A stretch of 64,000 nt of DNA, from NCBI GenBank assembly GCA_029207755.1, contig JARCOQ010000073.1, forward strand, positions 372,001 to 436,000, in the 5' to 3' direction. Position numbers and translations under genes: made by a program. How positions within the stretch are numbered: the stretch's first letter is position 1; the number at the start of each line of letters is the position of its first letter. Source of the DNA: Chamaea fasciata. Its lineage: Eukaryota; Chordata; Aves; Passeriformes; Sylviidae. Shown here piece by piece: positions 1 to 8,839 of this stretch. The notes beneath the pieces are model-generated. The model was not told the origin of the DNA, did no database searches, and saw nothing but the letters and a program-made list of their open reading frames with translations.

Positions 1-774
1 ATTGAAATCCATGAAATGTCAAAAAAAACAAAGAAAAAAAAGGAAAGGTTTTGAGGCCTGGTGAAAACCATAAAAGCAGATGGGATGAGCAGAAGTGCAG
101 GGACATGGACCAAAGCTTGCCCAATTATTCCTCATTGAAATCAGCAGATTTCATTCATTTTCCCGAAAGGGAAAGCCTTCCTTTCGGGAAAGGGAATGAA
201 ATCTGGAAATCAGAGGATAAAGTGGATCAAGCGCTCTGGAGTGCAGATGTGATCCAAAAAGCACGCGAGTGAAAAAACCTGAAAATTCGGGAAAAAGGCT
301 GATTACCACTGAATGGCCAGAGATGAAAGCAGGGGCAGTGCAAAGGTGCCAAGCTTGCCCAAATGACTCCAATTGAAATCCTGAACTCAGGGAAGACATG
401 CATAGAAAGAGATTGGAAAAAAATTGAAATCCATGAAATGTCAAAAGAAACAAAGAAAAAAAAGGAAAGGTTTTGAGGCCTGGTGAAAACCATAAAAGCA
501 GATGGGATGAGCAGAAGTGCAGGGACATGGACCAAAGCTTGCCCAATTATTGCTCATTGAAATCAGCAGATTTCATTCATTTTCCCGAAAGGGAAAGCCT
601 TCCTTTCGGGAAAGGGAATGAAATCTGGAAATCAGAGGATAAAGTGGATCAAGCGCTCTGGAGTGGAGATGTGATCCAAAAAGCACGCAAGTGAGAAAAT
701 CCGAGAAAATCCGGAAACTGCGCAATTAGCACCGAATGGCCAGAGATGAAAGCAGGGGCTGTGCAAAAGTGCCA
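1..774 (+). repeat. Edge block: two alpha monomers
   Basis: Anchors 71 and 493, spaced 422 bp, both with the alpha linker. This block precedes the first 15.66-kb super-repeat and does not match the sequence before its second copy: near 16,140-16,430 the body has 'gcagatgagatgag' and 'ctgaagattcggg' instead. The boundary lies between about 768 and 850. Confidence 0.85.
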
Positions 775-918
775 AGCTTGCCCAAATGACTCCAATTGAA
801 ATCCTGAACTCAGGGAAGACATGCATAGAAAGAGAGTGGAGAAGAATTGACAGGAATGAAATGTCACAAAAAAAAGAGAAATAAAATAAGGAAAATTTTG
901 GACGCTGGGTTAAAACCA
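493..918 (+). repeat. Representative monomer entered through an alpha-class linker
   Basis: This monomer shows the general plan. The upstream linker (about 420-492) is class alpha: an A-rich stretch with 'aaaggttttgaggcctgg' before the anchor. After the anchor come the first HindIII site (535), the inverted repeat (about 575-620), the conserved 'gtggatcaagcgctctgg' block, 'gatgtgatccaaaaagcacgc', A-tract DNA, the second HindIII site (774), 'gaactcagggaagacatgc', and then the linker of the next monomer. Other alpha-linker anchors are 71, 5179, 7717, 9820, 12346, 15304, 16153, 20839, 23377, 25075, 27601, 30127, 33085, 33934, 44524, 47053, 53404, 56355 and 60545. Confidence 0.93.
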
Positions 919-2623
919 TAAAAGCAAATGGGATGAGCAGAAGTGCAGCGACAAGGACCAAAGCTTGCCCAATTATTGCTCATTGCTATGGGCAGATTAC
1001 ATTCCCTTTCCCAAAAGGGAAAGCCTTCTTTCTAGGAAAGGGAATGATATCTGGAAATCAGAGAACAAAAGGGGATCAAGCGCTCTGGAGAGCAGATGTG
1101 ATCCAAAAAGCACGCAAGTGAAAAAATACGAGAAAATCTGGAAACTGCGCAATTAGCACCGAATGGCCAGAGATGAAATCAGGGGCAGTGCAAAAATGCC
1201 AAGCTTGCCCAAATGACTCCAATTGAAATCCTGAACTCAGGGAAGACATGCATAGAAAGAGAGTGGAGAAGAATTGATATGAATAAAATGTCACGAAAAA
1301 CAAAGAAAAAAAGCAGGAATATTTTTGCGGCCAGGTGAAAACCATAAAAGCAGATGGGATGAGCAGAAGTGCAAGGACATGGACCGAAGCTTGCCCAATT
1401 ATTGCTCATTGAAATCAGCAGATTTCATTCCCTTTCCCGAAAGGGAAAGCCTTCCTTTCGGGAAAGTGAATGAAATCTGGAAATCAGAGGATAAAGTGGA
1501 TCAAGCGCTCTGGAGTGGAGATGTGATCCAAAAAGCACGCGAGTGAAAAAACCTGAAAATTCGGGAAAAAGGCTGATTACCACTGAATGGCCAGAGATGA
1601 AAGCAGGGGCAGTGCAAAGGTGCCAAGCTTTCCCAAATGACTCCAATTGAAATCCTGAACTCAGGGAAGACATGCATAGAAAGAGAGTTGAGAAGAACTG
1701 ACAGAAATGAATTGTCCCAAAAAAAAAAAAAAAACCAAAACAGTAAATAATTCAGAATCTTGGCGAAAATCATAAAAGCGATTGACATGAGCAGAAGTAC
1801 AAGGACATGGACCGAAAATTTCCCAGTTATTGCTCATCGAAATCCGCAGATTTCATTCCCTTTCCCAAAAGGGAAAGCCTTCTTTTTGGGAAAGGGAATG
1901 ATATCTGGAAATCAGAGAACAAATAGGATCAAGCCCTCTGGACAGCAGATGTGATCCAAAAAGCACGCAAGTGAAAAAATACGAGAAAATCCAGAAACTG
2001 CGCAATTAGCACCGAATGGCAAGAGATGAAAGCAGGGGCAGTGCAAAGGTGCCAAGCTTGCCCAAATGACTCCATTGAAATCCTGAACTCAGGGAAGACA
2101 TGCATAGAAAGAGATTGGAGAAAAATTGACAGGAATGAAATGTCACAAAAAAAAGAGAAATAAAATAAGGAAAATTTTGGACGCTGGGTTAAAACCATAA
2201 AAGCAAATGGGATGAGCAGAAGTGCAGCGACAAGGACCAAAGCTTGCCCAATTATTGCTCATCGAAATCAGCAGATTTCATTCCCTTTCCCAAAAGGGAA
2301 AGCCGTCTTTCTAGGAAAGGGAATGAAATCTGGAAATCAGAGAACAAAGGGGATCAAGCACTCTGGAGAGCAGATGTGATCCAAAAAGCACGCGAGTGAA
2401 AAAATACGAGAAAATCTGGAAACTGCGCAATTAGCACCGAATGGCCAGAGATGAAAGCAGGGGCAGTGCAAAGGTGCCAAGCTTGCCCAAATGACTCCAA
2501 TTGAAATTTTGAACTCAGGGAAGACATGCAGAGAAAGAGAGTGGAGAAGAATTGACATGAATGAAATGTCACGAAAAAAAGAGAAATAAAATAAGGAAAA
2601 TTTTGGACGCTGGGTTAAAACCA

Positions 2624-3049
2624 TAAAAGCAAATGGGATGAGCAGAAGTGCAGCGACAAGGACCAAAGCTTCCCCAATTATTGCTCATTGTTATGGGCAG
2701 ATTACATTCCCTTTCCCAAAAGGGAAAGCCTTCTTTCTAGGAAAGGGAATGATATCTGGAAATCAGAGAACAAAAGGGGATCAAGCGCTCTGGAGAGCAG
2801 ATGTGATCCAAAAAGCACGCAAGTGAAAAAATACGAGAAAATCTGGAAACTGCGCAATTAGCACCGAATGGCCAGAGATGAAATCAGGGGCAGTGCAAAG
2901 GTGCCAAGCTTGCCCAAATGACTCCAATTGAAATCCTGAACTCAGGGAAGACATGCATAGAAAGAGAGTGGAGAAGAATTGATATGAATAAAATGTCACG
3001 AAAAACAAAGAAAAAAATCAGGAATATTTTTGCGGCCAGGCGAAAATCA
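2624..3049 (+). repeat. Representative monomer entered through a beta-class linker
   Basis: The beta linker is 'gagaaataaaataaggaaaa' followed by 'ttttggacgctgggttaaaa' and the anchor. Many beta monomers carry 'gctatgggcagattacattc' in place of the 'gaaatcagcagatttcattc' seen in other classes, so body variants travel partly with linker class. Beta anchors include 919, 2198, 2624, 5605, 6444, 10245, 10671, 12771, 13197, 16578, 17858, 18284, 21265, 22104, 25500, 25926, 28026, 28452, 30552, 30978, 34360, 36050, 38174, 39024, 41148, 42827, 44951, 45377, 47478, 47904, 50028, 51707, 53831, 55083, 56782, 58034, 60971 and 62650. Sub-variants have 'ggaccctggg' (7295, 22955, 58885, 59287) or 'ggaggccggg' (8143, 23803). 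Confidence 0.92.
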
Positions 3050-3129
3050 TAAAAGCAGATGGGATGAGCAGAAGTGCAAGGACATGGACCGAAGCTTGCC
3101 CAATTATTGCTCATTGAAATCAGCAGATT

Positions 3130-3178
3130 TCATTCCCTTTCCCGAAAGGGAAAGCCTTCCTTTCGGGAAAGGGAATGA
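3130..3178 (+). repeat. Conserved inverted repeat of the monomer (representative)
   Basis: The left arm 3130-3149 (TCATTCCCTTTCCCGAAAGG) and the right arm 3159-3178 are perfect reverse complements over 20 bp, with a 9-nt spacer (3150-3158). Each arm also contains a smaller hairpin. The element is present once per monomer at the same place, in a CG form (cccgaaa/tttcggg), an A/T form (cccaaaa/ttttggg) and mixed or shortened forms. It could extrude as a cruciform or fold in RNA; a function is not shown. Confidence 0.9.
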
Positions 3179-3250
3179 AATCTGGAAATCAGAGGATAAA
3201 GTGGATCAAGCGATCTGGAGTGGAGATGTGATCCAAAAAGCACGCGAGTG

Positions 3251-3279
3251 AAAAAACCTGAAAATTCGGGAAAAAGGCT
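3251..3279 (+). other. Phased A-tract (likely bent) DNA, representative
   Basis: A runs start at 3251 (6 A), 3261 (4 A) and 3271 (5 A), exactly 10 bp apart, close to one helical turn. Phased A-tracts are known to curve DNA. A similar cluster with 9-12 bp spacing sits at the same place in monomers with the 'gaaaaaatacgagaaaatc' tail (for example 2826-2849). Confidence 0.6.
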
Positions 3280-3474
3280 GATTACCACTGAATAGCCAGA
3301 GATGAAAGCAGGGGCAGTGCAAAGGTGCCAAGCTTTCCCAAATGACTCCAATTGAAATCCTGAACTCAGGGAAGACATGCATAGAAAGAGAGTGGAGAAG
3401 AATTGACAGAAATGAATTGTCCCAAAAAAAAAAAAAACAAATCAGTAAATAATTCAGAATCTTGGCGAAAATCA

Positions 3475-3899
3475 TAAAAGCGATTGACATGAGCAGAAGT
3501 ACAAGGACATGGACCGAAAATTTCCCAATTATTGCTCATCGAAATCCGCAGATTTCATTCCCTTTCCCAAAAGGGAAAGCCTTCTTTTTGGGAAAGGGAA
3601 TGATATCTGGAAATCAGAGAACAAATAGGATCAAGCCCTCTGGACAGCAGATGTGATCCAAAAAGCACGCAAGTGAAAAAATCCGAGAAAATCCGGAAAC
3701 TGCGCAATTAGCACCGAATGGCCAGAGATGAAAGCAGGGGCAGTGCAAAGGTTCCAAGCTTGCCCAAATGACTCCAATTGAAATCCTGAACTCAGGGAAG
3801 ACATGCATAGAAAGAGAGTGGAGAAGAATTGAGATGAATGAAATGTCACAAAAAACAAAGAAAAAAATAAGGAATATTTTTGAGGCCAGGGGAAAATCA
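3475..3899 (+). repeat. Representative monomer entered through a delta-class (poly-A) linker
   Basis: The delta linker is 'gaaatgaattgtccc', a pure A run that varies from about 12 to 17 bases between copies, then 'cagtaaataattcagaatct' and 'tggcgaaaatcat'. The body begins 'gcgattgacatgagcagaag' and has 'gaccgaaaatttccca' where other classes have the first HindIII site, so this class keeps only one HindIII site. Delta anchors are 1773, 3475, 6007, 8548, 9398, 11073, 11924, 13600, 15731, 17433, 19135, 21667, 24653, 26328, 27179, 28854, 29705, 31381, 33512, 35201, 41976, 45779, 46631, 50856, 54658, 57609 and 61799. A sub-variant, delta', has 'cccaaaaaaaacaaaaac' and 'agtaaagaaatcag' (37325, 40299, 44102, 49179, 52982, 55933, 63925). 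Confidence 0.92.
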
Positions 3900-4207
3900 T
3901 AAAAGCAGATGGGATGAGCAGAAGTGCAGGGACATGGACCGAAGCTTGCCCAATTATTGCTCATTGAAATCAGCAGATTTCATTCCCTTTCCCGAAAGGG
4001 AAAGCCTTCCTTTCGGGAAAGGGAATGAAATCTGGAAATCAGAGGATAAAGTGGATCAAGCGCTCTGGAGTGGAGATGTGATCCAAGAAGCACGTGAGTG
4101 AAAAAAATTGAAAATTCTGGAAAAAGCTCCATTAGCACTTAATGGCCTGAGATGAAAAGAGGGCAAGTGCAAAGGTGCCAAGCTTGCTCAAAATTACTTC
4201 AATTGAA
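3900..4207 (+). repeat. Epsilon-entered monomer, 5' part, interrupted by the 437-bp insertion
   Basis: The linker is epsilon class ('gaggccagggg', related to gamma). The first half is a normal monomer. From about 4086 it diverges: 'cacgtgagtgaaaaaaattg', 'gctccattagcacttaatgg' and 'gcttgctcaaaattacttc' replace the usual sequences. It stops at 4207, where a 437-bp foreign sequence begins, and the same monomer resumes at 4645. The distance between flanking anchors (3900 to 4758) is 858 bp; removing 437 leaves 421, one normal monomer. Other epsilon anchors are 14025, 19560, 31806, 36900, 39874, 42401, 43677, 48754, 51281, 52557, 62224 and 63500; only 14025, 19560 and 31806 are likewise followed by the insertion. 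Confidence 0.9.
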
Positions 4208-4644
4208 TGTCTTTTTCGTGATGGCCACTACACTCGAAATGCTTCCTCAAAACCCTCAGAGGGTCTGCGGTGGTAGCACCATGGTCTGTTGAGGTCTCTC
4301 TTACCTATTCTATTTGGGAATCCTTTGGGCATTTCCACACAGCCCTGCCTCTTTGTCACTTCATTCTGTGGTTCTGCCTCACTCCTTTTTCTCCCTCTGT
4401 CGGCCACCAAGCCCTGTTTTTCCCTCATACAGTGGCTTACCTTATCTGTCCTTCGCAACTCTTCCTGTCCATTCATCCTCACAGCTTGACCAGCAGACTC
4501 CAACTGACTGACTACCAACTACCTCACTCTCTTATCACACCCAGAACTGTGACATCACACCTGTACTCAATCTTTGGAAATTAAAACAGCTGCAATATAT
4601 CTGAGGCAGGATTGCCTTTAGCACTGTCTGCATCTGTCTTTCCA
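4208..4644 (+). mobile_element. LTR-like insertion, copy 1 (437 bp, probable solo LTR)
   Basis: This block has no similarity to the satellite. It begins TGTC and ends TCCA, fitting TG...CA long terminal repeat ends. It is flanked by AATTGAA (4201-4207) and AACTGAA (4645-4651), a possible 7-bp target duplication with one mismatch; the satellite itself reads AATTGAA at this point. An ATTAAA polyadenylation-type signal lies at 4580-4585, about 60 bp before the 3' end, as in an R-U5 layout, and sets the likely orientation. The top strand is pyrimidine-rich, unlike the purine-rich satellite. There are no internal retroviral genes, so a solo LTR is the simplest reading. A truncated non-LTR element or a captured single-copy fragment remains possible. 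Open frames across it (4270-4584 plus, 4228-4518 minus) show no recognisable protein. The retroviral family is not identified. Confidence 0.7.
4580..4585 (+). promoter_or_regulatory. ATTAAA polyadenylation-type signal inside the LTR-like insertion
   Basis: ATTAAA is the commonest natural variant of AATAAA. Its place about 60 bp before the CA end fits an LTR. It is present in all five copies (14705, 20240, 32486, 59944 for the others). Whether it is used is unknown. Confidence 0.4.
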
Positions 4645-5178
4645 AACTGAAACGCTGCAGTGTGGGAAGAAATCCACAGAAACAGCCTAGAGAAGAATAG
4701 AGAGAACAGAAATGTCAAAAAATGAATCAGAAAAATTTGGAACCCAGGAAAAGACCATAAGGACGAAAGGGATGAACAGAAGTGCAGCAACAAAGACCAA
4801 AGCTTGCCCAATATTGCTCATTGAAATGGGCAGATTTCATTCTCTTTCCCGAAAGAGAAAGCCTTCTTTCTGGGAAAGGGAATGATATCTGGAAATCAGA
4901 GAACAAAGGGGATCAATTGCTCTGGAAAGCAGATATGATCCAAAAAGCACGCAAGTGAGAAAATCCGAGAAAATCCAGAAACTGCGCAATTAGCACCGAA
5001 TGGCAAGAGATGAAAGCAGGGGCAGTGCAAAGGTGCCAAGCTTGCCCAAATGACTCCATTGAAATCCTGAACTCAGGGAAGACATGCATAGAAAGAGAGT
5101 GGAGAAGAATTGAAATCCATGAAATGTCAAAAAAAACAAAGAAAAAAAAGGAAAGGTTTTGAGGCCTGGTGAAAACCA
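4645..5178 (+). repeat. Zeta-class diverged monomer following insertion copy 1
   Basis: The satellite resumes with 'aactgaaacgctgcagtg', which aligns with the normal 'aattgaaatcctgaactc' but with many substitutions. Its linker is unique to this context ('gaacccaggaaaagaccat') and the anchor reads 'cataaggacgaaagggatga' (4758). The inverted repeat is imperfect ('ctctttcccgaaagagaaag'). Divergence falls off by about 4920, where normal sequence returns. Matching zeta anchors are 14883, 20418, 32664 and 60122, always downstream of the insertion. Confidence 0.88.
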
Positions 5179-6086
5179 TAAAAGCAGATGGGATGAGCAG
5201 AAGTGCAGGGACATGGACCAAAGCTTGCCCAATTATTGCTCATTGAAATCAGCAGATTTCATTCCCTTTCCCGAAAGGGAAAGCCTTCCTTTCGGGAAAG
5301 AGAATGAAATCTGGAAATCAGAGGATAAAGTGGATCAAGCGCTCTGGAGTGGAGATGTGATCCAAAAAGCACGCAAGTGAGAAAATCCGAGAAAATCCGG
5401 AAACTGCGCAATTAGCACCGAAAGGCCAGAGATGAAAGCAGGGGCAGTGCAAAAGTGCCAAGGCTGCCCAAATGACTCCAATTGAAATCCTGAACTCAGG
5501 GAAGACATGCATAGAAAGAGAGTGGAGAAGAATTGACATGAATGAAATGTCACAAAAAAAAGAGAAATAAAATAAGGAAAATTTTGGACGCTGGGTTAAA
5601 ACCATAAAAGCAAATTGGATGAGTAGAAGTACAAGGATATGGACTGAAGCTTGCCCAATTATTGCTCATTGAAATCAGCAGATTTCATTCCCTTTCCCAA
5701 AAGGGAATGAAATGTGGAAATCAGAGGATAAAGCAAATCAAGCGTTCTGGAGACGAGATGTGATCCAAAGAGCACGCGAGTGAAAAAACCTGAAAATTCG
5801 GGAAAAAGGCTGATTAGCACTGAATGGCCTGAGATGAAAGCAGGGGCAGTGCAAAGGTGCCAAGCTTGCCCAAATGACTCCAATTGAAATCCTGAACTCA
5901 GGGAAGACATGCATAGAAAGAGAGTGGAGAAGAATTGACATGAATGAAATGTCACAAAAAAAAAAAAACCAAATCAGTAAATAATTCAGAATCTTGGCGA
6001 AAATCATAAAAGCGATTGACATGAGCAGAAGTACAAGGACATGGACCGAAAATTTCCCAATTATTGCTCACCGAAATCCGCAGATT

Positions 6087-6147
6087 TCATTCCCTTTCCC
6101 AAAAAGAAGGCTTTCCCAAAAAGCCTTCTTTTTGGGAAAGGGAATGA
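6087..6147 (+). repeat. Expanded 28-bp hairpin variant, copy 1
   Basis: Here the inverted repeat has grown. The left arm 6087-6114 and the right arm 6120-6147 are perfect reverse complements over 28 bp, with a 5-nt loop. The extra sequence 'aaaaagaaggctttccc' is essentially a reverse-complement copy of the normal loop-side sequence, as expected from a template switch at a hairpin. The host monomer (anchor 6007) is 437 bp long instead of about 425. Confidence 0.9.
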
Positions 6148-8839
6148 TATCTGGAAATCAGAGAACAAAAAGGATCAAGCCCTCTGGACAGCAGATGTGA
6201 TCCAAAAAGCACGCAAGTGAAAAAATCCGAGAAAATCTGGAAACTGCGCAATTAGCACGAATGGCCAGAGATGAAAGCAGGGGCAGTGCAAAGGTGCCAA
6301 GCTTGCCCAAATGACTCCAATTGAAATCCTGAACTCAGGGAAGACATGCATAGAAAGAGATTGGAGAAGAATTGACATGAATGAAATGTCACAAAAAAAA
6401 GAGAAATAAAATAAGGAAAATTTTGGACGCTGGGTTAAAACCATAAAAGCAAATGGGATGAGCAGAAGTGCAGCGACAAAGACCAAAGCTTCCCCAATTA
6501 TTGCTCATTGCTATGGGCAGATTACATTCCCTTTCCCAAAAGGGAAAGCCTTCTTTCTAGGAAAAGGAATGATATCTGGAAATCAGAGAACAAAGGGGAT
6601 CAAGCGCTCTGGAGAGCAGATGTGATCCAAAAAGCACGCAAGTGAAAAAATACGAGAAAATCTGGAAACTGCGCAATTAGCACCGAATGGCCAGAGATGA
6701 AATCAGGGGCAGTGCAAAGGTGCCAAGCTTGCCCAAATGACTCCAATTGAAATCCTGAACTCAGGGAAGACATGCATAGAAAGAGAGTGGAGAAGAATTG
6801 ATATGAATAAAATGTCACGAAAAACAAAGAAAAAAATCAGGAATATTTTTGCGGCCAGGCGAAAATCATAAAAGCAGATGGGATGAGCAGAAGTGCAGGG
6901 ACATGGACCGAAGCTTGCCCAATTATTGCTCATTGAAATCAGCAGATTTCATTCCCTTTCCCGAAAGGGAAAGCCTTCCTTTCGGGAAAGGGAATGAAAT
7001 CTGGAAATCAGAGGATAAAGTGGATCAAGCGCTCTGGAGTGGAGATGTGATCCAAAAAGCATGCGAGTGAAAAAACCTGAAAATTCGGGAAAAAGGCTGA
7101 TTAGCACTGAATGGCCAGAGATGAAAGCAGGGGCAGTGCAAAAGTGCCAAGGCTGCCCAAATGACTCCAATTGAAATCCTGAACTCAGGGAAGACATGCA
7201 CAGAAAGAGAGTGGAGAAGAATTGACAGAAATGAAATGTCAGAAAAAAAAAGAGAAATAAAATAAGGAAAATTTTGGACCCTGGGTTAAAACCATAAAAG
7301 CAAATGTGATGAGCAGAAGTACAAGGACATGGACTGAAGCTTGCCAAATTATTGCTCATTGAAATCAGGAGATTTCATTCCCTTTCCCAAAAGGGAAAGC
7401 CTTCTTTTTGGGAAAGGGAATGATATCTGGAAATCAGAGAACAAAGGGGATCAATTGCTCTGGAAAGCAGATATGATCCAAAAAGCACGCAAGTGAGAAA
7501 GTCCGAGAAAATCCAGAAACTGCGCAATTAGCACCAAATGGCCAGAGATGAAAGCAGGGGCAGTGCAAAGGTGCCAAGCTTGCCCAAATGACTCCATTGA
7601 AATCCTGAACTCAGGGAAGACATGCATAGAAAGAGATTGGAGAAAAATTGAAATCCATGAAATGTCAAAAAAAACAAAGAAAAAAAAGGAAAGGTTTTGA
7701 GGCCTGGTGAAAACCATAAAAGCAGATGGGATGAGCAGAAGTGCAGGGACATGGACCAAAGCTTGCCAAATTATTGCTCATTGAAATCAGCAGATTTCAT
7801 TCATTTTCCCGAAAGGGAAAGCCTTCCTTTCGGGAAAGGGAATGAAATCTGGAAATCAGAGGATAAAGTGGATCAAGCGCTCTGGAGTGGAGATGTGATC
7901 CAAAAAGCACGCAAGTGAGAAAATCCGAGAAAATCCGGAAACTGCGCAATTAGCACCGAAAGGCCAGAGATGAAAGCAGAGGCAGTGCAAATGTGCCAAG
8001 GCTGCCCAAATGACTCCAATTGAAATCCTGAACTCAGGGAAGACATGCATAGAAAGAGAGTGGAGAAGAATTGACATGAATGAAATGTCACAAAAAAACG
8101 ACAAATAAAATCAGGAAAATTTTGGAGGCCGGGTGAAAACCATAAAAGCAAATTGGATGAGTAAAAGTACAAGGATATGGACTGAAGCTTGCCCAATTAT
8201 TGCTCATTGAAATCAGCAGATTTCATTCCCTTTCCCAAAAGGGAATGAAATGTGGAAATCAGAGGATAAAGCAAATCAAGCGTTCTGGAGAGGAGATGTG
8301 ATCCAAAAAGCACGCGAGTGAAAAAACCTGAAAATTCGGGAAAAAGGCTGATTAGCACTGAATGGTCTGAGATGAAAGCAGGGGCAGTGCAAAGGTGCCA
8401 AGCTTGCCCAAATGACTCCAATTGAAATCCTGAACTCAGGGAAGACATGCATAGAAAGAGAGTGGAGAAGAATTGACAGAAATGAATTGTCCCAAAAAAA
8501 AAAAAAAAACCAAAACAGTAAATAATTCAGAATCTTGGCGAAAATCATAAAAGCGATTGACATGAGCAGAAGCACAAGGACAGGGACCGAAAATTTCCCA
8601 ATTATTGCTCATCGAAATCCGCAGATTTCATTCCCTTTCCCAAAAGGGAAAGCCTTCTTTTTGGGAAAGGGAATGATATCTGGAAATCAGAGAACAAATA
8701 GGATCAAGCCCTCTGGACAGCAGATGTGATCCAAAAAGCACGCAAGTGAAAAAATCCGAGAAAATCTGGAAACTGCGCAATTAGCACGAATGGCCAGAGA
8801 TGAAAGCAGGGGCAGTGCAAAGGTGCCAAGCTTGCCCAA

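Larger units (their letters stand above)
3050..3474 (+). repeat. Representative monomer entered through a gamma-class linker
   Basis: The gamma linker contains 'gatatgaataaaatgtcacg', an A-rich run and 'aatatttttgcggccagg'. The body has the cleanest inverted repeat (3130-3178) and an 'attcgggaaaaaggctgatt' tail. Gamma anchors are 1345, 3050, 6869, 8971, 11497, 17004, 18710, 22529, 24226, 26752, 29278, 34774, 36476, 39450, 41574, 43253, 46203, 48330, 50454, 52133, 54257, 55508, 57208, 58459, 61397 and 63076. The class splits into forms with 'agcaggaat' or 'atcaggaat' upstream of the GCGGCC. Confidence 0.92.

Noticed and set aside
51..272. A 73-residue open frame on the + strand recurring in many monomers
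   Set aside because: It starts at TTG, lies wholly within the repeat, is broken or shifted in other monomers by indels that ignore the reading frame, and has no recognisable domain. It is a translation of the satellite.
3130..3178. The inverted repeat as a rho-independent terminator
   Set aside because: It has no following T-run, recurs in every monomer, and the context is not bacterial.
3130..3180. A CENP-B box in or near the inverted repeat
   Set aside because: The required TTCGnnnnAnnCGGG spacing is not met on either strand; TTCGGG and CCCGAA occur but without the second half of the box. A systematic motif scan would settle it.
4270..4584. Open frames of 104 and 96 residues inside the LTR-like insertion
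   Set aside because: All five copies share them only because the copies are nearly identical. They cross the insertion border or lack any recognisable protein, and an LTR is not expected to encode one here.
4208..4644. The insertion as a DNA transposon with terminal inverted repeats
   Set aside because: Apart from the terminal TG/CA, the first bases (TGTCTTTTTCG) and the reverse complement of the last (TGGAAAGACAG) do not pair convincingly.
4208..4644. The insertion as a tRNA-derived SINE
   Set aside because: I see no A or B box promoter motif and no 3' A-tail or simple repeat.
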